A DNA stretch of 64,000 nt from Blattamonas nauphoetae (taxonomy: Eukaryota; Preaxostyla; Oxymonadida). Every line of letters starts with the position of its first letter. Positions within the stretch are counted from its first letter, which is position 1. The notes beneath the pieces were generated by a model. It searched no databases. It saw nothing but the letters and a program-made list of their open reading frames with translations, and was not told the origin of the DNA. Shown here in pieces: positions 33,234 through 44,407 of this stretch. Where the stretch lies: positions 290,090-354,089 of the forward strand of contig JARBJD010000042.1 in NCBI GenBank assembly GCA_033064195.1, read 5' to 3'. The position numbers and the translations under genes were made by a program.

Positions 33234-33607
33234 GTTGAGTACTTGAGAGCATGAAAGATGCTTTTGATCGTGCCATAACAAATTTCTATCAGAATAAATG
33301 GATAATTTCAACAATTCTTCCCCTTCTCAGCTATTAATCGCCGTGTTTCTTTCCATCCAACCTCGTTTTCCGATTCATGTCGTCTCACATGAACTCGACT
33401 GCGAGTTTCGTTCAAGTGGACAAGTGGCTGAGAATTTTCACCATATTAAGTCCAAAAGCTCTCAAATATCATTTAAAGAGAAAAAAACTGAAGGAGAAAA
33501 AACTATTCTCGAAAGTCTAAGATGAACAGGTTGATAAAACAATGATGGACATAAAACTAGCCCATTCTGTATTTCTCAATTCATTCGTAGAGCTTCTGTG
33601 ATAACTT

Positions 33608-36175
33608 ATGGCAGAACATTCTCCTACATATGTATCTACAGATGGACTTGAAGCTCTTCTCACTAAAACAAGCAGTATTATCACTTTTTTCTCATCCTTT
33701 GAAGTCTCACGAACTCCTTTCTTTCAGACACCGAATGGACAAACATCATTGACTGAAAACGCTGAATCATCCCCACCTTCCATTACTGCTCGTTATTCAC
33801 TGTTATCAGGTGACCAGATCGATTCATCGACGATGAAGTCACTATCAGATTTCTTCGCCACTTCACCACTCTTCATCCCACCCATTGTCAGGATGCAATC
33901 TTCACCCACTGAGTTAATGATTGAATTTCGTAAGCCACACGAACCATCTCTCTCAGATCTTCAATCGGCTCCAGAAAACTTTAGGCAATTTGTTTCAACT
34001 CAAATAGACACTCATCTCTCGACAATCCCAACAATTCCATTTGTGAACGTCACACGACCCTGTGACGAGATGATTTTTATATCTCGTCAAGGTCGTATTC
34101 GTTTCATTCCCGTTTTTGAGTTCTCAGACCAACCTCATCCGTCGAAGGAGCATCCATCGTCAACAATATGGACTGCACATCTGTACTCGAACCTACAGTC
34201 CTTCTACAACGAATGGAACACTCTTCTGACCACAGATAAGACAGCGTTCGGACAACTGTTGCTCAACTTCAAAATGGCGATTTCTCCTGTATATTCATCT
34301 CTGAACTCACTTTGTAGAGAACGATCAAGCACACTTGATGTTTTCCATGCAGAAACGGACGTTATCCTGCGAGACTTCGGATTGATTCTTCTCGCGACAA
34401 CCAAAATTGAAATGGATGATGTGATGAGCATCATTCAGGACCATCTTTTTGATCTCCTCACACTCTTCTTCCTGAATGACATGGCACATCCAAGCAGGGT
34501 GATGAAAACTCGAATCGAGGAGGCATCCCAACTGGCTCAGACAACTTTTACTGTCATTCAGGCCAAAGGTCAAAAATTCCCGATCCCTGTTGTTCAACGA
34601 GTGTCCTCGCGTTTTGCATCAACATCGAAGAATAAATTAGTCCAAAAGCTTCCAGAAGTGCTCGTGAAACCGACACACTTTCTGTATTTGAACACACTAT
34701 TCCTGAAGGCAACAAGCGACAAACTCAAAACAAAATTTGTGGAACTTCGCGGGCAGCCGCTGAAAACCGTATTTTCGAGTATAAACACAACATTATACGG
34801 GATGGATGTCGACAATCCGGATCAATCCCAACAAAACGTGCTGATCTCTCTAAATTACCTGTTGTCGTTTGTGGTGATGCTACTCGAAATGGGCTATTCG
34901 GAAAATGATCTTACGTTCATTCGGGACATGCGGGGGTCGTGCGAAGTGCTGGTGTATCAAATGGGATTTGACTTTCTATTTGGAGACCCATCTTCGAAGA
35001 ATCGGCTTCGAAATTTGGAAATTATGAAGCGCATGTATTGCAGATTTGTTAACGAGAGCCTCCCATCCATGAACCAGTCGGATCTGTCCCAGAAGATTCT
35101 GTCGTGTTCATTTCAAGGTTTCGATGCGAAAATGGCTCGAATGCTGCTCCGGGCATGTGTTCTGCGATCAAGCTTCATTGTGGCATGGAGTTACTCAAAC
35201 AGAGCGACAGATGATGTTGACAAAAAACTGATCTCAAAACAGACAGGAAAAAGGTTCATTTTGGGCGGAGAAATTGTTGACGAGGAAAAAAGGAAAACGA
35301 GAGACGATGACTTCACACCGAACGATGTGAGCTGCTACGTTGGTGTTGGAAACGCGACAAACGATACTCTCAGCTCAGCTCCTCTTCTTCACGCAATTCC
35401 CACCCACACGATCGGAGAAATGCATCGAATCAACACATACCATCTTCCTTCTCGTATGACAGCCTCTGGGGAACCCATTAGAACCACATCGCCAGAACCT
35501 TTCATGGACGACCCGAGTCTGTCGCGTCTGAGCCCCACACGATCGGATTTCCGCTCTCCTCGTCCACACCAACACACACCCCACCCACAGAACGACCTGG
35601 AAAGAGGACAGCACGCAGCAGACGGACAGACCAATTCAGAGGAACCGTCTGATGATCCCATCACACTCCTCTATCCACTACTCCTCATGAATGTTGGAGT
35701 GTTGCTGGTGGAGAGTGTGAGTTTGGATGCAGGACACGCAAAGTTGGCACTGGAGGGTCTGAAGCTGTTCTGCACACACACTTTTGGAGGAAGAGCGATG
35801 ATCGAGATTGGTGTCGTCCGATCCGCCCAATTCGCGATGGAAGCGTCGAACGCTGTTCTGCGAAAGTATCTCATCCAATCCAATCACCAGCCGACACAGC
35901 AGCAGAAGGAAGTTCGGAATGAGCGGGTGTTGAGTGCGGTTGACGAAATTGGTGCTGCGCTGGAGATTGTTGAGAGTCTGATGCGATCTGCACGATTGTC
36001 AGCGTTCCTCACGGTTTCGAGTGTGCATGACGCGATTGTGAAGCAGACAATCGAAGACGTGAAGCGAGGATTGACATCATTGTTGGATTTGTGGACTGAG
36101 GAAGAATTGAAAGACAAAGCGAAGAAAGTTCTGAAACGGACTCAGAAGGTGTTGGCAGGGCTTTTTGAGAATTAA
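33608..36175 (+). CDS. Large helical protein, unknown function
   Basis: An 855-codon frame from MAEHSPTYVSTDGLEALL. Residues about 50-170 look globular (EVSRTPFFQTPNG, TRPCDEMIFISRQGRIRFI). Residues 180-530 are leucine-rich helices (LSLNYLLSFVVMLLEMGYS). A low-complexity segment follows around 620-690 (SPTRSDFRSPRPHQHTPHP), then more helices (PLLLMNVGVLLVESVSL, LKLFCTHTFGG) and a terminal charged helix. No membrane signal peptide. I do not recognise a family; the layout would suit a trafficking or scaffold protein, which is a guess. An in-frame short intron near residues 18-38 cannot be excluded. Confidence 0.6.
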   Translation: MAEHSPTYVSTDGLEALLTKTSSIITFFSSFEVSRTPFFQTPNGQTSLTENAESSPPSITARYSLLSGDQIDSSTMKSLSDFFATSPLFIPPIVRMQSSPTELMIEFRKPHEPSLSDLQSAPENFRQFVSTQIDTHLSTIPTIPFVNVTRPCDEMIFISRQGRIRFIPVFEFSDQPHPSKEHPSSTIWTAHLYSNLQSFYNEWNTLLTTDKTAFGQLLLNFKMAISPVYSSLNSLCRERSSTLDVFHAETDVILRDFGLILLATTKIEMDDVMSIIQDHLFDLLTLFFLNDMAHPSRVMKTRIEEASQLAQTTFTVIQAKGQKFPIPVVQRVSSRFASTSKNKLVQKLPEVLVKPTHFLYLNTLFLKATSDKLKTKFVELRGQPLKTVFSSINTTLYGMDVDNPDQSQQNVLISLNYLLSFVVMLLEMGYSENDLTFIRDMRGSCEVLVYQMGFDFLFGDPSSKNRLRNLEIMKRMYCRFVNESLPSMNQSDLSQKILSCSFQGFDAKMARMLLRACVLRSSFIVAWSYSNRATDDVDKKLISKQTGKRFILGGEIVDEEKRKTRDDDFTPNDVSCYVGVGNATNDTLSSAPLLHAIPTHTIGEMHRINTYHLPSRMTASGEPIRTTSPEPFMDDPSLSRLSPTRSDFRSPRPHQHTPHPQNDLERGQHAADGQTNSEEPSDDPITLLYPLLLMNVGVLLVESVSLDAGHAKLALEGLKLFCTHTFGGRAMIEIGVVRSAQFAMEASNAVLRKYLIQSNHQPTQQQKEVRNERVLSAVDEIGAALEIVESLMRSARLSAFLTVSSVHDAIVKQTIEDVKRGLTSLLDLWTEEELKDKAKKVLKRTQKVLAGLFEN

Positions 36176-36290
36176 TGATTCAACATGGACCATTTATATT
36201 GTAAAAGATGCAATTCACACCATTTTGTTTTTCTCGAACATCTTCCAGAAAAATGCGAATGTTAAGATATGGGTCTGTTTTTGGATGAAT

Positions 36291-37179
36291 CAGTCACGGA
36301 CAAAAGTTTACGGGCACCCAGGTCTGCATTTATGAACAGGTGATTTTTTCTCATTTTTTCTTAACCACTTCACCCCATTGAAAGACAACAATTTTTCAAA
36401 TATAAAACCAAATAAGTGTAGTGAAGTGAAAATCGAGATGTTCGACTGATGTGCCCTGGGAGGCACATCCGATCGCGGCCATCACGAAATGTCTCCTCTT
36501 CCGAGAAGAGGAGATGTGACCTGTATAGTCTGTTCCTCCAGTAAGAACCGATTGGTTCCTCTCCGTACTGAGATCCTGGAGGATCTGTGACAAAAAAGTG
36601 CATTTCCTTTCTTCCTCATCTCTGTTCAGCTCACGGTGTAACTCTACCAACCTCTCTAACTGGTTGTGAGAATGCTTATTATACCCCTGTCCGACGCGGT
36701 GCTGACAAATGTGGAAGATTGGAATGCATGCGAACTTCTCCGAATCTCGAAATCTCTACAGCATGTCAGTGTTTGTGAGATGAATAAAGAAATATCTTTA
36801 TTTGAGTCAGACAAATCGTTTGGTAGAGTTACACCGTGAGCTGAACAGAGATGAGGAAGAAAGGAAATGCACTTTTTTGTCACAGATCCTCCAGGATCTC
36901 AGTAAGGAGAGGAACCAATCGGTTCTTACTGGAGGAACAGACTATACACATCACATCTCCTCTTCTCGGAAGAGGAGACATTTCGTGATGGCCGCGATCG
37001 GATGTGCCTCCCAGGGCACATCAGTCGAACATCTCGATTTTCACTTCACCACACTAATTTAGTTTTATATTTGAAAAATTGTTGTCTTTCAATGGGGTGA
37101 AGTGGTTAAGAAAAAATGAGAAAAAATCACCTGTTCATAAATGCAGACCTGGGTGCCCGTAAACTTTTGTCCGTGGCTG
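36291..37179. mobile_element. Foldback (palindromic) DNA element, 889 bp
   Basis: Two inverted arms of about 360 bp (36291-36655 and about 36810-37179), nearly identical, flank a unique core of about 155 bp. The termini are CAGTCACGGACAAAAG on the left and CAGCCACGGACAAAAG in reverse complement on the right, of Tc1/mariner-like appearance. Flanks share AAT (36288-36290 and 37180-37182), an apparent 3-bp target duplication; TA is not seen. Both arms hold an outward-reading open frame (LHRELNRDEEERKCTFLSQI) of unknown origin, and there is no recognisable transposase. It sits exactly at the start of the asparaginyl-tRNA synthetase gene. Confidence 0.85.
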
Positions 37180-38974
37180 AATGGAGAAGGTCGTATTCAG
37201 CATGAACTTCTCAATCAAGAACAACTAGCGATCCTTGATGCCGAATTGCAGGCTTACGATGCTGATCTCATCTCGAAAGGTCTCCAACCATCCAAAAGTG
37301 GAAGGAAGAAGAAAGAAAAGGAAATAAGGACACGTCTCTTGAAAGAAATGAAACTACAACACAAAGAAATTTCTGTCAAAAGTCAATCAACTCCTTCAGA
37401 ACCTGTATCTATCGTCAATCCCCTTCAATCAGCCCCACTGATCAATCTCTCAGAATGCGCTCAATACCTCAATATCCCCATTAAAGTTCAAGGATGGATC
37501 AAGCATCTCCGACGACAAGGAAAAAATCTCATTTTCGCCGATCTCAGAAGACGAATGGACACTCTCCAATGTGTCATCACTGGTCCGCTCGTCCACTCAA
37601 AAGAAGCCGCCCAACTCACTCGCGAATGCTGTGTTATCTTTTATGGAATACTCCATGAAGAACCACGCGCTGGAAATAATGTCGAACTCTCTGTTAGTTT
37701 CATCACAATCCTCGGACAAAGCCCAATCGATCTCGAAGAACGGTTGAATGCCCAGACCAATCCAGAACAACGCTTGAATAATCGACATCTCGATCTCCGC
37801 CGTGAATCGATGGCAGCCCTCTTTTCTTTGCGTGGGAAGATGATGTCAGCGATCCATCGATTCTTCTTGTCTCATCACTTCTCTGAAGTTACAGCACCAA
37901 CAATCATCAAGACACCATTTGGCGGAAGAACCCAACTTTTCCACGTTGATTATTATGGTCAGGAAGCGTTCTTGTCTGAAGGGGCTCAATTCTACATGGA
38001 AGCTATCCTTCCTGTTCTTGACCGTGTTTACTGTGTTCTTCCCACATTTCGGTTCGGTTTTTCTCTCGATGTCATCATTCATTATTTATTGTGGTTGCTT
38101 TTCCCTCATCAGTGCAGACAGGAGCATGACATCTCGCCATCTGTCCGAATCGACTCATCTGGAAGTGGAAATGGCATTTTGTTCTCATACTGAACTTATG
38201 GACATGATTGAAGAACTATTCGTCTTCCTCACAACCAACCTCGCAGTGGAAGCGTCAGTCGAACTCGAGACCTTGAATCCGAGTTTCAAGCCCTTATCAT
38301 CGCCAATCAGAAGAATGAAATATGCTGATCTGATACAGTGTGATCCTGTTCTTCCGTTTATTCGACTAATCTCTCTGCATGTTCCCCTCTCACTCATCGT
38401 CAAGATGGTTCAAGATTTGGAATAAAGAACATCCAGATACTCCCATAAATCACTTTGCAACTGGAAAGGAGTTTGAATATGGTGATGAGATCCCGGAAAA
38501 GCCACTCCGAATGATGCTAGACGCACTGGGAGCACCGGTCATTGTTCACTCCCATCCGAAGGAAATGAAGAGCTATTACGTGAAGGTTTGATTGTATTCT
38601 TTCCCTTTTTTGCATATCCTCCGTGAATTCCTAGTTTCTCTCCTTGTCTAATGTTTTTTCTCGCCTCTTTCGTCCATCAGCTCTCGTCATCGAACCCCGA
38701 CGAAGTGGAGAGTGTCGATCTTCTTTTTCCAACTTTGGGAAAAGTAGTTGGTGGGTCGTCTCGTGTTCATTCTTTGGAAGAGCTTCAGGCTCGAACCAAA
38801 GAATGTGGGGACGGATCGCCTCTCGCGTGGTATGCTGACCTCCGCAAGTATGGATCGTGCCCGCATGCTGGTTTTGGTGTTGTTGTTGAACGATTCCTGT
38901 TTTGGATTGCGAATCTGTCTCATATGCGCGATACCAGCATGTTTCCAAGAATGATTGGCCGTCTGAGCCCGTAA
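37141..38974 (+). CDS. Asparaginyl-tRNA synthetase, cytosolic, class II
   Basis: Charges tRNA-Asn. Four exons (introns 61, 67 and 95 nt) sum to 1611 nt, giving 536 aa. The N-terminal charged extension leads to the OB-fold anticodon domain (IKVQGWIKHLRRQGKNLIF), then the class II core: LNNRHLDLRRE, YYGQEAFLSEGAQFYMEA, motif 2 as FRADRSMTSRHLSESTHLE, GKVVGGSSRV, RKYGSCPHAGFGVVVERFL (motif 3) and the terminal MFPRMIGRLSP. Usual FRAE reads FRAD, and the EGG signature reads FGG. The only usable in-frame ATG (37141) lies inside the right arm of the foldback element, so the first 13 residues (MQTWVPVNFCPWL) are transposon-derived. The native start was probably the ATG at 36285. Confidence 0.93.
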
Positions 38975-39205
38975 CATTTCACAATTCACTCGATCTGTGT
39001 CGCGGGATCATGTGATGGTCCGGCTCCTCTGGTGCAATGGTAGCACACAACACTGTACAGTCGAGGGATTAAAACTGCAAGCGCGTAATGAGAAAGTAAC
39101 AATGTTCAAACATGATGGGTTCTCTTCTTTGGAGTGTTAGTTGTTGTTGGTTGGGCAAATGTCGAGTTGGTGGGCCAAAAAATTCTAAGTTGAGAAAAAA
39201 AAAGA

Positions 39206-39281
39206 GGACGCTGGTAGGTCTTGAACCCGCGTCCTCAAGCTTTCAAAGCGGGCGATCTACCGATTGCACCACGCAAGCGTC
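39206..39281 (-). tRNA. tRNA-like gene or pseudogene, apparent UGA anticodon
   Basis: On the minus strand a 76-nt unit has an acceptor stem GACGCT pairing with AGCGTC, an A-box (TGGTGCAATCGG) and a T arm with loop TTCAAGA inside GGGTTCAAGACC. It is followed at once by a run of nine T, the usual pol III terminator. The anticodon region reads TTTGAAA, which would give UGA (Ser). However, the anticodon stem pairs at only three of five positions, one acceptor pair is mismatched and a long Ser-type variable arm is missing. It may be a decayed tRNA. Amino acid identity is uncertain. Confidence 0.4.
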
Positions 39282-39531
39282 GAGCGTGATCTGAATTTGG
39301 GTGTTTTGTTGGTTGGGCTGTTTCATTGTGACGCTTCACCACAAACCATGATCAAACAAAATTTAGTGAACAATTATGATGAAATGACAGATAAAAGGGT
39401 AAAATGAACCGAGAAATCGAAAAGGTGAAGTGATAGTGTTCACCAATCGCCCTCAACAGTCAGGATCAACCGAGTGTGGAATTCGTTGCGACGATCACGA
39501 CACTATGATCAATATTTCGGCAATCAGGCGT

Positions 39532-39564
39532 TCTCATCACTATAGTGGACCTATTGTGATGAGA
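39532..39564. repeat. Perfect 9-bp hairpin
   Basis: TCTCATCAC and its exact complement GTGATGAGA are separated by 15 nt in otherwise gene-free sequence. No T-run follows, and no function is evident. Confidence 0.4.
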
Positions 39565-41133
39565 GGACGGGATAGTTGAAACAAACGACAAGACACACCT
39601 CGATCACATGTGGCCCACCAAGTCAACACTTGCCGTTGGTTGAGACGCCCACCACCAAAACTTCCTTGTCGGTCTGCGAATGATGAAAAGGTATGATGGG
39701 GCGATGGATCGGATCTCGTTCACAAACACACTTTGGATTGGCTCAATTCGAAGTTTACTTTCAATTTCTACGATAAAATAGAGAAAATGGAAATCATTGT
39801 TGAAATGGAGCGCTTTAAAGAGAAAAGAAGGAAATATGAATCGCGACCAGTCGTGACGACTTTGTCCTTTCGAATTGTTCAAAAAGATGAAGATGACGGC
39901 TGCTCAATGCTATCGTCACCACGTATCTCGTAGTATTGTGCCTTTATTCGGGTTTCAGAGTGATAGACACTTCCTTTGTTTTTGAACTGGATATTCTTGT
40001 CTGTATGTGGAAAGTCGAGCTTTGTCAGTCTGATATTTTTCAGATAAAGGATAATTTGAACAGAAATCGTAGCTGGACGAATCAGCGACATAAAGATCGA
40101 GAAATCCATATTGAATCAGGAATCACCAAAATATTGCCAGTTTCTCAATGCACGATCCTCAAAATCAACGTCGATGACTATATTTTTGTAATTCGACAGG
40201 ATGACTGCTGCATAATACTTGAAAACTAGCAAGTTCGGCGGATGTGGATCATCAGAGAGAAATCATGAGAAAAACTCGGCCAGGAAGAATTGTCAAGTCT
40301 GAAGAAGTTGTGGAAAATAGAATATACATCAGAAAAACGTGAAGAGTCATTCGGATTCATCGTATCGCTCGCATATAAGAAGTGGTTTCTGGTGTCTGTT
40401 TCCCTTTAGATTTCCTCCAAATCTCGTCTGATGTGAGGATCCTTCTGAGAAGGGCTGAATATTTGGAGAATCTGTCAAATAAAGGTATATGATGAAACAA
40501 TTTACACCATTATTCGGCTTGAAAGTGACATCTGTCAAATCTTGCGGAATCACTTGTCTGAAGGTATTTAGAATGGAATTGTCAGTTTGAAAGAGTGTAT
40601 TATGTCAGTGTGTGGAAGGAAAAGCGGTTGGATGCGATGTGAAGAAAATGAATGGAAGATCAAACCATGTTGTTTCTTTTTCTCGTCATGTCACTACGAT
40701 TGTTTCTCTCCGTCTATTGTGTGAAAAGTGAAGATTGGGAAAGACCGTGAAATGGAGGCAAAATTCAAAAAGGATGCTTCTGTCCGACTTGCAGTTTTAT
40801 TCCCTCCACTGTAGATGTTGAGATTAATGGTTCGATTCCATCATGGAGCATTTTTTTCACTGACGTTAATTGTGGCTTGATATTACTTTTTCTTAATGCC
40901 AGCAGGTTCACTCTTCATTTTTGAGACCGCTCTCTGCTGAGAATCCATAAGAACGAGATCAACCCATTCAATAAACTATCATTGTTTGGTTGTCTGAAAC
41001 TTGAGCGGGGATGTTTGTGTCAACTCATCTTTTGAATTCATTATTACAGATATTTCATTCGCTTTCTTCAAAATATCAAATCTCTCGAATAAGAACTGTC
41101 TGAAGATGGTCACAAAAACCCTCTTCGTTCTCC

Positions 41134-43965
41134 TCAATCAAACAACGATCCAAGCACGACAGACTCTTCCTTGTCTGGATCTGGATCGATCCAAGGACGA
41201 AGATCTATCGTAGAACGAGACCGATGTGAAGGACGAGATGGATACGAAGACCTGAACTGGAACGAACTGTTCACTCCGAATTCCGATCGAATCCACACTG
41301 CACTTTTAGACACGTGGGTCTCGCTCACATCTTCCAGTCCTTCCTCCACCAGTGTGTGTATCCACTCCGCTGTTGTCGACAGTAATCCCATTTCTCGGAT
41401 TTGTTTTGGGATTGGGACCGAGATATCGTTTTGGTCGGTATACACGGAATATATCCAGAGTTCCTGATCAGCATCCTGCTCCATCAGGTGAACAGCGAGA
41501 TGGGCACAAAACCACATCACTTCTGCTGATGAAGAAAGCGAGGCAACAACATCACTCAGATCAGCAGATCTGTTCACCGCATCGAGCATTAATTGAAGCC
41601 TAGGTGGTCCATGCACATTTCTCGGTTTCATTTTGAGGAGCAGAGTCAGAACCAATGGCAGTCCCATTCCGACAGTAGCTGTGAATAGACGTTCTAGAGA
41701 TCGGAGGATGAACGAGTTCTCCATTTCCACCAACTTCGACATTTCTGCCTCCTTGTTCTGAATCACTGCGAACTGGGGGAGATACGAGAACCACGTGTAT
41801 AGTTTGATGTCCACAGCAATCGCCAATGGAAGCAGTTCCAGAAACTCGTCCGACATCAGCCAGTCGTAGGGATTGTCAGGGAAGTGGAGAATGGATGACA
41901 CGTGTGACTCGACAAAGAAGTCCTTCAATTCGGCGATCGTTGGTGGAATCTCAGCCAGCTCTGTCAGAGCGAATGGGATTGTGGTGAAAAGTGGGCGAGT
42001 GTTGTTCGGCGATTGATATCTGTCCAAATTGATGCGTTGGATTGTGTCTTCGAGTGAGGGTGAACGAAAGGACTTGATCAGCTTGAAGAGAGTGAGGAGG
42101 AGAACAGCAGCGTCGGTGTCGACCAGATATCTCGCCATGATGATCACAAGGCGGCTCGCATCCACAAAACACCCGCTCCACAACTTCTTCTCGTCAAACT
42201 TCACTTCTTCTCTTCCTTCCCCCTTCTGTTCGTCCTTCGCGTTCACAAACACTGACGCCAGCAGCGTCGGCAATCCTTCAGCCATGTTCCTCAAAATCTG
42301 GTCCATTGCAATCAGATTGTGTCTGCTTGTTCTTGGGAAATATTTCAGAGCATGGTGAAACACCTTCATTGTTTGTTGGGAGAGTTCAGGATGTGTCCGA
42401 TCAGTCACAATACTCCAAAGCGGTTCAGCCAGATCGGTGAAGAATGGCGTGTAATTGAAAGGTTCATCCGACCAGCTGGATGTAATGAAGAGTCTGCTGA
42501 TCATGTCGCAGATGAACCAGCGGGCGTGTGGATTAGTTGGATCGGTCAGCATTTGTCCCATTTTCAGTGTTGGCAGTCGTTCGTTGAAGTACATCAGCGT
42601 TCCACGTGAGCCAAGTGCCCACAATCGAACAAGACACTCGTTGTCTCGCCCAGAATCCTCCGAAAAACCAAATTCTCCAAGCCAGTGGTTCACCAGCGAT
42701 TGGATTTGTTGTTTCGGTGAGTTGTCTGTTCTGGTAGAGACGTGATAGGTGTAAGCAAGAGGGCCGATCAGGGACGCCTGAATCTGCCGTGCGAACCAAA
42801 TCGGGGTGTCCACACTTTTGAAAAGGAAAGTGTCGAAGAAGGCATTCATCATTTCGGTGTCGATGGGTTGACCGCATCCACCGCCCAAGTTGAAGGGATG
42901 CGAGAAATTGTTGGCCAGCGATGCTTGTCCGTGTTGTGGGAAGAGTGGGTAATAGCAAAGGATGAATGTCCACAATTGTTTGAGGATGGACGTGACAGTG
43001 TGGAGGTGATGTGGTTTGACGGATGAATGGCTGAACATGCGCTGGGCACTGTGGAGGGCAACCATCATCGCGTCGAGCAAGTGTGCTTTGGAGGGAAGTG
43101 AAAGAGAGGCAGATGGTGTCAATGAAAGGGTTTGTTGGTCCAGATGAGCTGAAAGTGACGAGATGAGGAGGAGGGAGAGTTTGGCGTGGAGAAGATCTCG
43201 GAGGAACGCAGAAGGGCAAGATCGGTTGTTCTGCTTTCTATCCCGCTCACTCCTTCTCACAGCAATCTTGAACTTGTCCAGAACAAGTTGACATGCTTCA
43301 ACAAAACATGTGTCGTCGTCCAGATCCGCCAACCAATTCGCCGACATTTCCGCCAGATGTGCCTTCACTCCAGTGCGAAACAGAATGTCATGCAGTTCAT
43401 TCTCATCCAATGTTGTCACTTTCTGAAACAGGTCTTGTGCTGATTTCGCTATTTCAGAGTTTGAGCAAAGGATCAGAAGTGCCAATTGGGGAAGACAAGG
43501 AATGAAGGGAAGAAAAGTAGTATTTGTGTCCACATGCTGTTGGGAGAGAAAAGCATCGTGAAGAGCATCCAGGAACAGGAGGAACACCAGTAGAGACGGT
43601 TCGTCGTGAGACAAAATCAGTTTCGAGTCAGACACAGGAGTACTCACAATCATCTCACTATCCTCCACAACGGAGAACATCATGTCATCGTAGGGCAAGT
43701 CGATGAATGTCGACACTGATATCTGCACAGATGATTTGTTCGATTCAAGTTTTTCGCAAAGTCTACGTATAACCTTCAAAAGATCAATAGACAAGAATCA
43801 AACCTGACATCTCACATCCTGTGATATGCTAGCATCGCTGGAACGGGATAAAATGTCGTGAAAATCGTCATTAGAATCAGAAGAAGTCGGTGATGTTTGT
43901 GGATTTGAAAGACCATCCAATTGATCCGTTGAGATTCTGGCAATAAGGGATTCCAGATGACTGAT
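41134..43965 (-). CDS. Large HEAT-like helical protein, 5' end unresolved
   Basis: The main exon encodes about 880 aa of leucine-rich helices (LPQLALLILCSNSEIAKSAQDLF, WTFILCYYPLFPQHG, LEMFHHALKYF-like segments). A 30-nt intron (gtttgatt to tttgaag) joins it upstream to an exon (43816-43965) reading ISHLESLIARISTDQLDG and DDFHDILSRSSDASISQD. That exon is preceded by a good acceptor (actcctacag) but contains no Met, so at least one more 5' exon exists, probably near 44070-44110 where a strong gtacgt donor lies. The C-terminus is Ser/Arg/Pro-rich (SYPSRPSHRSRSTIDLRP). It resembles large ubiquitin-ligase or karyopherin scaffolds only in composition. No family assigned. Confidence 0.65.
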
Positions 43966-44407
43966 CTGTAGGAGTTCAATGAATCACAGATAAAGAGAAG
44001 TGACTTTCATAGATGAATCAAACAATTTTGACTTCAGCTTCATTCATCTCATTTGGCAGACTGAGTGAGTTTGACGTACCTGAAACGGTAATTTCGGGTT
44101 TAATGGTCATCTCCAACAGTCTCAATCGCGAAGAATCACAGGATAAATGATCGATGTGTCAAGAATGGAGTTTGTGGGTCGATCAATGAAATGAACTTTT
44201 ATCTCTCTTCGTTGACTCTTTATTGACCACAGCAATTAAATTTCTGGGCATAATTCCGTAGCATCAAATGATTCGAAGGATTCACTGTTGGAGCACGATA
44301 CGATGACAACGTTGAGATCGTTCGTCGCTTCTCTCCCAAACTGGATTGTTCTGAGATCTTTCTTCAATCAACGTAATGGGTGAAATGACAACAGAACAAT
44401 CTGATGA
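43966..44407. other. Spacer with likely 5' exon of the preceding gene
   Basis: On the minus strand a gtacgt donor near 44080 and an acceptor at 43966-43972 suggest a leader intron. The ATG before the donor is out of phase with the next exon, so the true start of the HEAT-like gene is not settled. Nothing else seen. Confidence 0.35.

Larger units (their letters stand above)
29859..33495. repeat. 3.6-kb inverted duplication carrying two SPRY genes
   Basis: The sequence from about 29859 to 31772 is matched in reverse complement by about 31812-33495, with a spacer of only about 40 bp. The innermost 120 bp are nearly identical (for example ttgtcatcgttgtcacc on both sides). So are the outer flanks (agatatttgagagctttt against aaaagctctcaaatatca) and the 5' parts of the two genes. 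The middle coding parts have diverged strongly. The left arm carries about 120 bp (roughly 29947-30070) absent from the right. The arms hold convergent SPRY/coiled-coil genes. This is a gene-scale palindrome, not a transposon as far as I can see. Confidence 0.9.
38975..41133. other. 2.2-kb sparse region with tRNA-like locus
   Basis: Between AsnRS and a large minus-strand gene. Apart from the tRNA-like locus (39206-39281) and a small hairpin (39532-39564) I see only short open frames (60-97 codons) without domain character. At 39032-39050 a fragment with a pol III A-box match (TGGTGCAATGG) occurs but has no matching 3' half. Confidence 0.5.

Noticed and set aside
29859-33495. The 3.6-kb inverted repeat as a composite transposon or LTR-type element
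   Set aside because: The arms are inverted, not direct, carry ordinary SPRY genes, have no transposase or polymerase sequence and no target duplication that I can see.
37084-37140. AsnRS start in a leader exon upstream of the foldback element
   Set aside because: Not excluded, but no splice donor near 36285 leads in phase into the AsnRS body, whereas simple removal of the element restores an uninterrupted start.
39032-39095. A plus-strand tRNA gene beginning GGCTCCTCTGG
   Set aside because: The A-box and D arm are plausible, but no anticodon stem forms and no complementary 3' acceptor sequence or terminator follows.
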